From Vibrio porteresiae DSM 19223 (GTDB taxonomy: Bacteria > Pseudomonadota > Gammaproteobacteria > Enterobacterales > Vibrionaceae), in the NCBI RefSeq assembly GCF_024347055.1, contig NZ_AP024895.1, positions 1,302,001 through 1,366,000 on the forward strand: a stretch of DNA of 64,000 bases, in the 5' to 3' direction. The translations under genes were made by a program, and so were the position numbers. Below are positions 33,942 to 42,835 of this stretch, piece by piece. Under the pieces are notes generated by a model that was not told the origin of the DNA, ran no database searches, and saw only the letters and a list, made by a program, of their open reading frames with translations. The number at the start of each line of letters is the position of its first letter. Positions within the stretch are counted from its first letter, which is position 1.

Positions 33942-35243
33942 ATGTTCTTTAAGCGCCAAGCTAAACCCACTGATGCAAATCAGACATCCCATTCCGACCA
34001 TGTTTATCGTTCGATCACTCGTTTTGTCCCTTGGATAGAATTTACCGCGACCGGCGAAGTGGTAGACGTCAATGACCTATTTCTTAGCGTGTTAGGCTAC
34101 ACCCGCAATGAGGTGGTTGGTCAACATCACCGTATGTTCTGTACGCCAGAGTATGTATCCTCCTCTCAATATCAATCTTTTTGGCAGTCGCTAGCTCGCG
34201 GTGAACCGCATGAGGGTAAATTCCATCGTGTGACTAAATCTGGTGCAGTTGTGGTTTTAGAAGCCACCTATTTTCCGATCATGGATAGCCAAGGTCGCGT
34301 TACTGGTGTGGCAAAAATTGCCTCGGACATCACTGAACTTTATGAACGGGATTTAAAAAATGAAGCGCTACTTGGAGCGCTAAATAAATCCTTAGCCGTG
34401 ATTGAGTTTGATACCAAAGGTACTGTGCTGCACGCCAACAAGAATTTCCTCGATCTTTTGGGGTACTCCCTTAATGAAGTGGTAGGTAAGTCGCATAGTC
34501 TGTTTTGTTTTGATGATTTTTACCGTGAATACCCTCGTTTTTGGGAAGACCTTGGTAAAGGGCGTTTTCAAGCTGGGCAGTTTTTGCGGCGCAGTAAACG
34601 TGGCGCAAATGTGTGGATTGAAGCAACCTATAACCCTGTCTTTGATGAAAAGGGGAAAGTGGTTAAAGTGGTCAAATTTGCCTCAGACACCACCACCGAA
34701 GTTGAGCGTAACTTAGCTATTGCCAAAGCGTCGGAAGTGGCTTACAGCACATCGGTTGAGACTGCCCAAATTGCGCAAGATGGCGCTAAGCTGCTCGGTC
34801 AAGCGGTGAACGTATCGCAAAATATTTCCGATCGCGTTGGCGCAACCAAAAATAAAGTGGGCGCTTTGAATGCCAGCTCAGAGAACATTGAAGAGATGGT
34901 CTCCACCATTAAAAGTATCGCCGAGCAAACCAACTTATTGGCACTGAACGCAGCGATTGAAGCAGCGCGTGCCGGTGAATATGGCCGTGGTTTTGCGGTG
35001 GTGGCGGACGAAGTGCGCAAACTTGCGTCGCGTACTGGTGAGTCGACGTTCCAGATTGAGAGTGTGGTGAATGAAAACCGCACGCAACTGCGCGAAGTGA
35101 CTGACATGATGGAGCAGGTTAGCCAAATCTCATTGGAAGGCAGCGATAAGATCGCAGAAGTGTCGCAAGTGATGGATGAGATCTATCGCGGCGCTGAAAA
35201 CGTCTCGAATACCGTTGCTAATCTAAATGCGTCACACAAATAA
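33942..35243 (+). CDS. Soluble PAS-PAS methyl-accepting chemotaxis protein
   Basis: This is a 433-residue chemoreceptor with no transmembrane helix, so it is cytosolic. There are two PAS domains, about residues 25-140 and 145-265. Each has a GYTRNEVVG/GYSLNEVVG strand-helix, a (M/L)FC motif and a PAC half. The MA signalling domain follows (about 270-433), with the highly conserved tip at LLALNAAIEAARAGEYGRGF. The domain is short: the hairpin returns only partway and there is no CheR-docking pentapeptide. The layout matches BdlA of Pseudomonas and similar redox or second-messenger sensors (inference). Start at ATG 33942 after CGGAGAAG. Confidence 0.88.
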   Translation: MFFKRQAKPTDANQTSHSDHVYRSITRFVPWIEFTATGEVVDVNDLFLSVLGYTRNEVVGQHHRMFCTPEYVSSSQYQSFWQSLARGEPHEGKFHRVTKSGAVVVLEATYFPIMDSQGRVTGVAKIASDITELYERDLKNEALLGALNKSLAVIEFDTKGTVLHANKNFLDLLGYSLNEVVGKSHSLFCFDDFYREYPRFWEDLGKGRFQAGQFLRRSKRGANVWIEATYNPVFDEKGKVVKVVKFASDTTTEVERNLAIAKASEVAYSTSVETAQIAQDGAKLLGQAVNVSQNISDRVGATKNKVGALNASSENIEEMVSTIKSIAEQTNLLALNAAIEAARAGEYGRGFAVVADEVRKLASRTGESTFQIESVVNENRTQLREVTDMMEQVSQISLEGSDKIAEVSQVMDEIYRGAENVSNTVANLNASHK

Positions 35244-35323
35244 CGCTGAGTGATCAGTTTATTAAGTGGTGAGCCATAAGTGACTGGCTGGTGGCATGGA
35301 AACTGGTCGTAGTCATGGATAGT

Positions 35324-35348
35324 AAAAAGCCCTCGCAAGAGGGCTTTT
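35324..35348. terminator. Bidirectional terminator between the chemoreceptor gene and pta
   Basis: AAAAGCCCTC-GCAA-GAGGGCTTTT is a perfect 10-bp stem with a GNRA loop, T-rich on both strands. It serves the convergent genes. Confidence 0.92.
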
Positions 35349-35374
35349 GTATTACTGAACCAACAACTGGAGAA

Positions 35375-37507
35375 TTAAGCTTCTTGAGTTGCTTGGATTG
35401 CAGTAAGAGCGATAGTGTAAACGATATCGTCAACCAACGCGCCGCGAGACAGGTCGTTAACTGGTTTACGCATACCTTGCAGCATTGGACCGATAGAGAC
35501 TAGGTCTGCAGAACGTTGTACCGCTTTGTAAGTTGTGTTACCAGTGTTTAGGTCTGGGAATACAAATACAGTTGCTTTACCTGCTACTGGAGAGTTAGGT
35601 GCTTTAGAAGCAGCTACGTTTTCCATGATTGCAGCGTCGTACTGTAGAGGACCATCGATAACAAGATCTGGACGTTTTTCTTGTGCGATGCGAGTTGCTT
35701 CGCGAACTTTATCAACGTCTGCACCCTTACCAGAAGTACCAGTAGAGTAAGAGATCATCGCTACGCGTGGGTCGATACCGAATGCTTTAGCAGAATCAGC
35801 AGATTGAATTGCGATTTCAGCAAGTTCTTCAGCAGTTGGATCTGGGTTGATCGCACAGTCACCGTAAACCAATACTTGGTCAGGTAGCAGCATGAAGAAC
35901 ACAGAAGACACGATAGACGCGTTAGGTGCTGTTTTGATGATTTGGAATGGAGGTACGATAGTGTTCGCAGTAGTGTGAACCGCACCTGATACTAGACCAT
36001 CCACTTCGCCAGCTTCTAACATCATTGTGCCTAGGAAAACAGAGTCTTCTAGTTTTTCACGAGCAACAACTTCAGTCATGCCTTTCTTAGCACGTAGCTC
36101 AACAAGACGAGCAACGTAGTTTTCACGAACTGCATTAGAGTCGATGATTTCAACGCCAGCACCTAGCTCAACACCTTGTTGAGCCGCAACACGTTTGATC
36201 TCTTCTGGGTTACCTAGAAGTACACAAGTTGCGATACCGCGTTCAGCACATAGTGCAGCAGCTTTAACTGTACGTGGCTCATCACCTTCAGGAAGGATGA
36301 TGCGTTTGCCAGCTTTACGAGCAAGTTCAGTTAGTTGGTAACGGAATGCTGGTGGGCTTAGACGACGAATGCCTTGAGTGCCTTCAGTTAGAGAGTCAAT
36401 CCAAGGACCATCGATGTGGCCAGCAACATGGTCGCTAACAAGTTCGATACGTTCTTTGTCGTCTGCTGGAACTTCTAGGCTAAAGCTTTGTAGGTTTAGC
36501 GAAGTTTGCCATGTGTTACCTTGTGCTTTGATCACTGGAAGACCAGAATCGAAAGCAGGTTTACATAGGTCAACGATTTCAGCAGGGATGTCGTAACCGC
36601 CAGTCAATAGTAGTGCGCCGATTTCCACGCCGTTCATTGCAGCTAGAGAAGCAGCAACGATGACGTCTGGACGGTCAGCAGAAGTCACTAGTAGTGAACC
36701 TGGTTTGAAGTGTTCAATCATGTTAGGGATTGAACGAGCACAGAAAGTGATGCTCTTAATACGACGAGTGTTGATTTCACCAGCGTTGATGATGTCAGCA
36801 TTCAAATGTTGAGCCATATCGATCGCGCGAGTTGCGATAAGATCGATATTCCAAGGCACACAACCTAGCACACGGATTGGGCTAGTGTTGAAGATTTGCA
36901 TCACTTCAACGTTAGCTTGTTGTGCTGCGTCAGAACCATCGAAGATTTCAGATAGGTCTGGACGAGTACGGCCAGCTTCATCAACAGGAGCGTTAAGTTT
37001 GTTAATGATAACGCCTTTGATGTTTTTGTTTTTAGTGCCGCCAAAGTTAGAACATGCTACTTCGATACGTTCTTTTAGTTGGCTTGGGTTGTCAGTGCCA
37101 GGACTTGCAACAAACACGATTTCTGCACCAAGAGTTGCCGCGATTTCCGCGTTCATTTGGTTAGCAAATGGGTGTTTGCGAGTTGGTACTAGACCTTCAA
37201 TTAGAGTCACTTCTGCGTCGTTGATTTGGTTGTAGCGTTCAACGATAGTTTCTAGAAGTACGTCAGTTTGTTCAGCACCTAGCCAGTTTTCAGCTGCAGA
37301 CATTGCAACTGGTTCAGCAGTTTTGATGTCTTTACCAATGATGGTTGTTGTCAAATCTGGTTGATCACCACCGTGACGTGGTTGTGCGATAGGTTTGAAA
37401 AAAGAAACGCTTACGCCTTTACGTTCCATAGAACGTAGAACACCCATGCTCACGCTGGTTAGACCAACACCAGAGCTGATTGGGATAAGCATAATAGTAC
37501 GGGACAT
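35375..37507 (-). CDS. pta: Phosphate acetyltransferase
   Basis: Interconverts acetyl-CoA and acetyl phosphate. The 710-residue length is that of the large enterobacterial-type Pta (E. coli 714). Three parts are visible: an N-terminal P-loop-like domain (MLIPISSGVGLTSVSMGVL), a DRTGG domain (about 215-330), and the C-terminal catalytic domain (about 385-705) with AGEVDGLVSGAVHTTANT, SYSTGTSGKGADVDKV and VFPDLNTGNTTYKAVQRSA. It lies downstream of ackA on the same strand. Confidence 0.95.
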   Translation of the reverse strand: MSRTIMLIPISSGVGLTSVSMGVLRSMERKGVSVSFFKPIAQPRHGGDQPDLTTTIIGKDIKTAEPVAMSAAENWLGAEQTDVLLETIVERYNQINDAEVTLIEGLVPTRKHPFANQMNAEIAATLGAEIVFVASPGTDNPSQLKERIEVACSNFGGTKNKNIKGVIINKLNAPVDEAGRTRPDLSEIFDGSDAAQQANVEVMQIFNTSPIRVLGCVPWNIDLIATRAIDMAQHLNADIINAGEINTRRIKSITFCARSIPNMIEHFKPGSLLVTSADRPDVIVAASLAAMNGVEIGALLLTGGYDIPAEIVDLCKPAFDSGLPVIKAQGNTWQTSLNLQSFSLEVPADDKERIELVSDHVAGHIDGPWIDSLTEGTQGIRRLSPPAFRYQLTELARKAGKRIILPEGDEPRTVKAAALCAERGIATCVLLGNPEEIKRVAAQQGVELGAGVEIIDSNAVRENYVARLVELRAKKGMTEVVAREKLEDSVFLGTMMLEAGEVDGLVSGAVHTTANTIVPPFQIIKTAPNASIVSSVFFMLLPDQVLVYGDCAINPDPTAEELAEIAIQSADSAKAFGIDPRVAMISYSTGTSGKGADVDKVREATRIAQEKRPDLVIDGPLQYDAAIMENVAASKAPNSPVAGKATVFVFPDLNTGNTTYKAVQRSADLVSIGPMLQGMRKPVNDLSRGALVDDIVYTIALTAIQATQEA

Positions 37508-37567
37508 TCGTTAAATACCTCTAACTATTGATTTCAATCTAATCACTTAGATTGGAGAGGAAACAAA

Positions 37568-37612
37568 GCTTAACTGCTTATTCCTCTTTGGGGAGTGGAA
37601 TAGGAGTTAAGC
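37568..37612 (-). terminator. Large hairpin in the ackA-pta gap
   Basis: GCTTAACT (37568-37575) pairs with AGTTAAGC (37605-37612). After a small internal loop, TATTCC (37579-37584) pairs with GGAATA (37597-37602). No T-run follows, so it may be a processing or attenuation structure rather than a full terminator. Confidence 0.5.
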
Positions 37613-37624
37613 CCCAATGAAATA

Positions 37625-37650
37625 CTGGCTAACGTTTCCGTTAGCCAGTA
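37625..37650 (-). terminator. Second hairpin directly after ackA
   Basis: ACTGGCTAAC and GTTAGCCAGT form a perfect 10-bp stem around GTTTCC, ending 9 bp from the ackA stop. On the minus strand ATTTCATT follows, only weakly T-rich. Confidence 0.6.
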
Positions 37651-37659
37651 GGGCAAAAA

Positions 37660-38856
37660 TTAGATACCCGCTAGACGCGCAGTATCTTCAGCAATCACTA
37701 GCTCTTCGTTAGTAGAGATAACCATTGCTGGGATGCGGCTAGCTTCAGATGTGATTACACCTTCGCCGCCAAAACGTGCTTTAAGGTTTGCTGCGCTATC
37801 CAATTCGATACCGAAAATGGCTAGACGGTTTAGAACCATTTCACGGATAGGAGCTGAGTTTTCACCGATACCGCCAGTAAATACGATTGCGTCTAGGCGA
37901 CCGTCTAGGCTTGCAGTGTAACCAGCAACATATTTAGCCAAACGGTGGCAGAATACGTCCATTGCACGAGTTGCTTCTTCTTTTTGACCGTAGTTGTCTT
38001 CAACGAAACGGCAGTCAGAAGTCACTTCAGTTAGACCTTGTAGACCAGATTCTTTTGTCAACATTTTGTTGATGTCTGCTACAGAGTAACCAAGAGTGTC
38101 GTGTAGGTGGAAAATGATCGCAGGATCGATATCACCACAACGAGTACCCATTACCAAACCTTCAAGAGGAGTTAGACCCATTGATGTATCAACAGATTGA
38201 CCGTTCTTGATTGCACAAACAGAAGCACCGTTACCTAGGTGGCAGTTGATGATGTTCAGTTCGTTAGCTGGTTTACCTAGACGCTCTGCTGCTTCACGAG
38301 CGATGAATAGGTGAGAAGTACCGTGCATGCCGTAACGACGGATTGCGTGCTCTTTGTACAGGCTGTATGGTAGAGCGTATAGGTATGCTTCTTCAGGCAT
38401 AGTTTGGTGGAAAGCAGTGTCAAACACAGCAACGTTTTTCAGTGCTGGGAATGCTTTTTGTGCTGCTTTAATACCAATGATGTGTGCTGGGTTGTGAAGC
38501 GGTGCTAGAGTTGCACAGTCTTCAATACCTTGCAGTACGTCGTTGTCAATCAATGCAGATTGAGTGAATTTTTCGCCGCCGTGTACCACACGGTGACCAA
38601 TTGCTTTTAGCTGCTCTGCCAATTCTGGCTTAGAAGCAAGAATAGTTTCTACGATGAAAGTCAGAGCTTCATCGTGAGCTGCGCCATCACCAAGTTGAGC
38701 TTCGTGTTTACCATCAAGTTTCCACTTGATTCGAGCTTCTGGAAGGTGTAGACATTCTGCTAGACCTGTTAGATGCTCGTCGCCGTTATTAGCATCAACG
38801 ATTGCGAACTTTAGCGAAGAACTACCGCAGTTTAAAACTAAAACTAGCTTAGACAT
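37660..38856 (-). CDS. ackA: Acetate kinase
   Basis: Converts acetyl phosphate and ADP to acetate and ATP, or the reverse. 398 residues of the ASKHA fold. Signatures are LVLNCGSSSLKFAIVD at the N-terminus, HRVVHGG, VFDTAFHQTMP (catalytic Asp), RYGMHGTSH and the adenosine site FTGGIGENS. It is followed by pta after a 152-bp gap with two hairpins. Acetyl phosphate from this pathway also feeds response regulators. Confidence 0.96.
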   Translation of the reverse strand: MSKLVLVLNCGSSSLKFAIVDANNGDEHLTGLAECLHLPEARIKWKLDGKHEAQLGDGAAHDEALTFIVETILASKPELAEQLKAIGHRVVHGGEKFTQSALIDNDVLQGIEDCATLAPLHNPAHIIGIKAAQKAFPALKNVAVFDTAFHQTMPEEAYLYALPYSLYKEHAIRRYGMHGTSHLFIAREAAERLGKPANELNIINCHLGNGASVCAIKNGQSVDTSMGLTPLEGLVMGTRCGDIDPAIIFHLHDTLGYSVADINKMLTKESGLQGLTEVTSDCRFVEDNYGQKEEATRAMDVFCHRLAKYVAGYTASLDGRLDAIVFTGGIGENSAPIREMVLNRLAIFGIELDSAANLKARFGGEGVITSEASRIPAMVISTNEELVIAEDTARLAGI

Positions 38857-39197
38857 GAGTAACTACCTGTAATATCAGTTAGGGTAAAAAATTTCCCAAG
38901 AGGCGTAGCAATCCTTGGGGATACGTACTAATCTTGGTCAATAAAAAAATAAATTCCATTGTTAAAGACGTGACAGAGTCAGAAAATTCGTCTTAGCGAT
39001 CCGTGCTAATTTGCTCCTTAGTTGCCATACTTAGTTTGAATGGCGACGCGGAAGCGAAAAAAGTCCGCAAAGGATAGCGACAATGGACTAATATAACAAA
39101 AAAAATTTGAAACGATATTAGCTTTAGTCAAATTTTTGCGTCATTTGTTGAATCATTCAACTATTTTTTAAGAAATGGTCGCTTAGAGAGTGAGAAA
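38857..39197. other. Divergent promoter region between ackA and yfbV
   Basis: These 341 bases contain the promoters of both genes and a perfect 15-bp palindrome at 39147-39161. No RNA gene or ORF is supported. Confidence 0.55.
39147..39161. promoter_or_regulatory. Perfect 15-bp palindrome between ackA and yfbV
   Basis: GTTGAATCATTCAAC is symmetric around the central C, 36 bp before yfbV. The TTGA-N5-TCAA core resembles an FNR site but is one base too short, so a different regulator is likely. Confidence 0.4.
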
Positions 39198-39656
39198 ATG
39201 CTTATGAGTAATCGAGTCGGCATCATTTATTGTTTAAAAGATGGCCAGAAGTACATGGACACATGGCCGGTACGCAAGGAGCTCAACCTCATTTTTCCCG
39301 AGCAGCGAATCATTAAAGCTACTAAATTTGCTGTAAAAGTGATGCCGGCAGTCGCCGCTATCGGTGTCTTAACTCAAATGGTGTTTCACAATTTGGATGC
39401 CATGCCACAGGCGATAGTGACAGCTTTATTCGCGATGAGCCTACCGCTGCAAGGTATCTGGTGGCTTGGTAATCGTGCCAATACCCAGTTACCACCAAGC
39501 TTGGCAACGTGGTATCGTGAACTGCACCAAAAGATTGTCGAGTCAGGGTGTGCCCTTGAACCGATGAAAGCAAGACCGCGTTATAAAGAGCTTGCTACTA
39601 TCTTAAACCGTGCGTTTCGTCATCTAGATGAAACGGCCTTAGAACGTTGGTTCTAA
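39198..39656 (+). CDS. yfbV: UPF0208 membrane protein YfbV
   Basis: This is a 152-residue inner-membrane protein with two helices (VMPAVAAIGVLTQMVF and AIVTALFAMSLPLQGIWWLG). The flanking motif TWPVRKELNLIFPEQRIIKAT and the C-terminal RYKELATILNRAFRHLDE match YfbV (E. coli 151 residues). The family sits next to ackA in many gammaproteobacteria. Its role is uncertain; a link to chromosome macrodomain organisation has been reported for E. coli. ATG 39198 is used; ATG 39204 is also possible. Confidence 0.88.
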   Translation: MLMSNRVGIIYCLKDGQKYMDTWPVRKELNLIFPEQRIIKATKFAVKVMPAVAAIGVLTQMVFHNLDAMPQAIVTALFAMSLPLQGIWWLGNRANTQLPPSLATWYRELHQKIVESGCALEPMKARPRYKELATILNRAFRHLDETALERWF

Positions 39657-40019
39657 AACAACCAAAACACAGTTTCTAAGACACACAAATTTAAATTGTG
39701 ACGGTGCTCAAATCAGCTTTGGTTTGAGTGCCTTTAGCATTTCTTTTGCCTATCAAAAATCCCCCTATCATTTTTGCTAATTATCTGATGTTGCTGCTTC
39801 CCTTTAGCAAAATATGCTGGTAATAATGACTTCATTGCATTTATGCATTGCAACCTCTATGTCATTGATGTCTCTGGACACAGTGTGCGCATCCAACCCA
39901 AACGTTAGATGTTCGAGTGTATGGAAATGGAACCCACACTCATGAGATAGCAAAGGACACAGTGGATTATTACAACAAACACAACATCGATTAAGTATGC
40001 TTTAAATCAAGGAGTTAAG
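39657..40019. other. Intergenic region upstream of the TrpX-like ABC operon
   Basis: These 363 bases hold the yfbV terminator (39703-39746) and the promoter region of the ABC operon, with GGACACAGTG present twice (39876-39885, 39955-39964). No gene is supported. Confidence 0.5.
39703..39746 (+). terminator. Probable terminator of yfbV
   Basis: GGTGCTCAAA (39703-39712) and TTTGAGTGCC (39723-39732) pair over ten bases allowing two G-U pairs, followed by TTTAGCATTTCTTTT. Confidence 0.6.
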
Positions 40020-40985
40020 ATGAAAGCAGGCAAATTTATCGCCACAGCCGTTCTTGCTGGCGCGACATTACTCTCTTCCCCAACACTTCTCGCGAAAACC
40101 GTGACGGTTGCTGTCTCTCAAATTGTTGAACACCCCGCTTTAGACGCCACTCGTCAAGGCCTGTTAGATGGCCTCAAAGCCAAAGGTTATGTTGATGGAC
40201 AAAACCTGAAATTCGAATACAAAACAGCGCAAGGTAACCCTGCGATTGCGGTGCAAATTGCCCGTGAATTTGTCGGCGAAAAACCGGATGTGTTAGTCGG
40301 TATCGCAACGCCTACTGCGCAAGCTTTAGTGGCGATGACCCGTGATATTCCAGTGGTCTTTACTGCAGTCACCGATCCTGTTGGCGCTAAACTGGTCAAA
40401 ACGCTAGAACACCCAGGAAAAAACGTCACTGGTTTGTCTGACCTATCACCAGTAGAACAACACGTAGAGTTGATTAAAGAGTTGATGCCAAACGTGAAGA
40501 CCATCGGGGTGGTTTATAACCCAGGTGAAGCTAACGCAGTCAGTTTGATGGATCTACTTAAAGTGGCAGCAGCGAAAAATGGCGTCAAAATTATTGAATC
40601 GACCGCGCTAAAAAGTGCAGATGTTCAATCAGCGACTCAAGCGATTGCTGAAAAATCTGACATCATTTATGCGTTAATCGATAACACCGTCGCAAGTGCG
40701 ATTGAAGGGATGGTGGTTGCGGCTAACCAAGCGAAAACCCCAGTCTTTGGTGCAGCAACTTCTTATGTTGACCGCGGTGCCATTGCCAGTCTTGGCTTTG
40801 ACTACTACCAAATTGGTCTACAAACAGCAGATTATGTAGTCGATATTCTGAATGGTAAAAAACCTGGTGATATCGATGTGCGTGTCGCCACCGGTTCTGA
40901 CCTGGTACTAAACAAAACCGCAGCAGATAAACTGGGCTTTAAGATCCCTCAAGCGATTTTGGAGCGTGCTACTAGCATTAAATAG
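40020..40985 (+). CDS. ABC transporter substrate-binding protein (TrpX-like)
   Basis: A 321-residue periplasmic binding protein with a Sec signal cleaved after LLA (residue 25). The fold is type 1 periplasmic binding protein of the DUF534/ABC_sub_bind group (VSQIVEHPALDATRQGLLDGL, VGIATPTAQALVAMTRDIPVVFTAVTDPVGAKLV, TLGVVYN-like IGVVYNPGEAN). In streptococci and other bacteria, members named TrpX bind tryptophan or tyrosine; the ligand here is not proven. AAGGAG gives a strong ribosome site. It is the first gene of a three-gene importer. Confidence 0.87.
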   Translation: MKAGKFIATAVLAGATLLSSPTLLAKTVTVAVSQIVEHPALDATRQGLLDGLKAKGYVDGQNLKFEYKTAQGNPAIAVQIAREFVGEKPDVLVGIATPTAQALVAMTRDIPVVFTAVTDPVGAKLVKTLEHPGKNVTGLSDLSPVEQHVELIKELMPNVKTIGVVYNPGEANAVSLMDLLKVAAAKNGVKIIESTALKSADVQSATQAIAEKSDIIYALIDNTVASAIEGMVVAANQAKTPVFGAATSYVDRGAIASLGFDYYQIGLQTADYVVDILNGKKPGDIDVRVATGSDLVLNKTAADKLGFKIPQAILERATSIK

Positions 40986-41086
40986 TGTTAACGATAAATC
41001 ATCTTAATGAAAAAGAGTGCGGCGTATAAGCTGCACTTGAGGCCGGTGGAGGAGTCCACCGGCGTTAAGCAGAGAAGGGAGTTGTT

Positions 41087-41986
41087 ATGTCTGCTTTTGC
41101 GTTTTTTGGCGCACTTGAACTGGGCCTAATTTATGGCTTGGTGGCGCTAGGTGTTTACCTTACTTTCCGTGTGTTGGATTTTCCTGACTTAAGTGTGGAT
41201 GGTACGTTCCCTATGGGGGCAGCAGTCGCTGCAACGGCGATTGTGGCCGGTATTAACCCATGGATTGCCACCATACTTGCTATTATCGCCAGTGCGGCAT
41301 TAGGGTGGGTGACTGCCTTTTTAACGGTACGCTGCGGTATCTTGAATCTGCTGGCGTCGATACTGACCAGTATCGCCGCTTTTTCTATCAATATTCGCAT
41401 CATGGGACGCCCAAACGTTGCCCTGCTTGGACAGGATACGATTCTTACGCCATTTGAAGAGCTTGGCGATGCCATGTATATCCGCCCGCTGGTGGTGGGT
41501 GTGTTAGTGCTACTTTCCGCGTGGTTTGTGGTGCGTCTGCTTAACAGTGATTTCGGTTTAGGTATGCGTGCTACTGGCGTGAATATGCGTATGGTGGCGG
41601 CACAAGGGGCAAGTGTTGGTTTTTACACTTACTTCTGTTTGGCATTGTCGAACGGCTTTGTTGGATTTGCAGGTGCGCTGTTTGCCCAAACGAACAGCTT
41701 TGCTGATGTGACTTCTGGGGTCGGGACGATTGTGGTCGGCTTGGCTGCCGTGATCCTGGGTCAAACCTTGATTCCTGGTAAAAAGATCTGGGTGGCTATT
41801 TTGGCGGTCATTATTGGCTCGGTCTTGTATCGTTTAGCTGTCGCGTTTGCGTTAAGTTCGGGCATGTTTGGTTTACAAGCTTCCGACCTTAACTTGGTGA
41901 CGGCGGTATTGGTAGCACTTGCGCTGGTGATGCCAAAAATGAAAGGCAAATTAAAAGCGAAAAAAGCCTCTGGAGGTGCAGCATGA
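41087..41986 (+). CDS. ABC transporter permease (TrpY-like)
   Basis: A 299-residue permease of the branched-chain amino acid permease-like group (BPD_transp_2), with about eight hydrophobic helices. It starts with LELGLIYGLVALGVYLTFRVLDFPDLSVDGTF and contains GTIVVGLAAVILGQTLIPGKKIW, both typical for partners of ABC_sub_bind proteins. It lies between the binding protein and ATPase genes. Its end overlaps the ATPase start by four bases. Confidence 0.88.
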   Translation: MSAFAFFGALELGLIYGLVALGVYLTFRVLDFPDLSVDGTFPMGAAVAATAIVAGINPWIATILAIIASAALGWVTAFLTVRCGILNLLASILTSIAAFSINIRIMGRPNVALLGQDTILTPFEELGDAMYIRPLVVGVLVLLSAWFVVRLLNSDFGLGMRATGVNMRMVAAQGASVGFYTYFCLALSNGFVGFAGALFAQTNSFADVTSGVGTIVVGLAAVILGQTLIPGKKIWVAILAVIIGSVLYRLAVAFALSSGMFGLQASDLNLVTAVLVALALVMPKMKGKLKAKKASGGAA

Positions 41987-42777
41987 TTCGTCTAGTAGAT
42001 ATTCAAGTCACCTTCAACCCGGGCACCATTTTGGAAAACCGTGCGCTGCGTGGTGTCAATTTGGAAGTGCCGAAAGGGCAATTCTTGACGGTTATCGGTT
42101 CTAACGGTGCGGGTAAATCCACTTTGTTAGGGGCGGTGACCGGTGAAACACCGATGGTCGGCGGTAAAGTGTTGATCGGTGACCAAGATGTGACTCGGCT
42201 GACCGTTGACCAGCGCGCAAGTCTTTGTGCGCGCGTGTTCCAAGACCCACTCGCGGGAACCTGTGGCTCATTGACCATTGAAGAGAACATGGCATTGGCT
42301 TACATGCGCGGTAAACGTCGCGGCTGGAATCTTTCACTCTCTGGCAATCGTCGTAAGCTATTTCAAGAACGCATCAGTATTTTGGGCTTAGGCTTGGAAG
42401 ATCGTTTAAGTGATAGCATCGGTTTGCTTTCTGGTGGGCAACGTCAAGCGGTGAGTCTAGTTATGGCGACTCTAGCCGACAGCCAACTGCTGCTACTGGA
42501 TGAGCACACTGCTGCACTCGATCCTCGTATGGCGGCGTTTATCATCGATTTAACCAAACGTATCGTTGAAGAGTTTCAGCTGACGGTGATGATGGTGACT
42601 CACTCAATGAAAGATGCTTTGGCGTGTGGCGATCGTACAGTGATGCTGCACCAAGGTAATATTGTGCTCGATGTGGCCGGTGACCAACGAGCCAATATGG
42701 ATGTGCCGGATTTGTTGGAGATGTTCTCCAAAGTCCGCGGCGAAGCGCTAACCGACGACGCGTTGTTGCTCTCTTAA
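41983..42777 (+). CDS. ABC transporter ATP-binding protein (TrpZ-like)
   Basis: This 264-residue ATPase has Walker A GSNGAGKS, signature LLSGGQRQA, Walker B LLLDEHTAALD and switch His in MMVTHSMKDAL. Walker B has DEH in place of the usual DEP, a known variant in this subfamily. GGAGG precedes ATG 41983. It completes the importer and is followed by a bidirectional terminator. Confidence 0.9.
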   Translation: MIRLVDIQVTFNPGTILENRALRGVNLEVPKGQFLTVIGSNGAGKSTLLGAVTGETPMVGGKVLIGDQDVTRLTVDQRASLCARVFQDPLAGTCGSLTIEENMALAYMRGKRRGWNLSLSGNRRKLFQERISILGLGLEDRLSDSIGLLSGGQRQAVSLVMATLADSQLLLLDEHTAALDPRMAAFIIDLTKRIVEEFQLTVMMVTHSMKDALACGDRTVMLHQGNIVLDVAGDQRANMDVPDLLEMFSKVRGEALTDDALLLS

Positions 42778-42808
42778 TATCGTAGAAGTAAGTATACGAT
42801 TGAAAAGC

Positions 42809-42835
42809 AAAAAGCTCCGTAAAGGAGCTTTTTTT
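42809..42835. terminator. Bidirectional terminator between the ABC operon and dusC
   Basis: AAAGCTCC and GGAGCTTT enclose GTAAA, with A's before and T's after. The T-run touches the dusC stop codon, so the two convergent genes share it closely. Confidence 0.88.

Noticed and set aside
39147..39161. An FNR site at the palindrome GTTGAATCATTCAAC
   Set aside because: The half-sites TTGA and TCAA are five bases apart, whereas FNR needs six. The palindrome is reported without naming the regulator.
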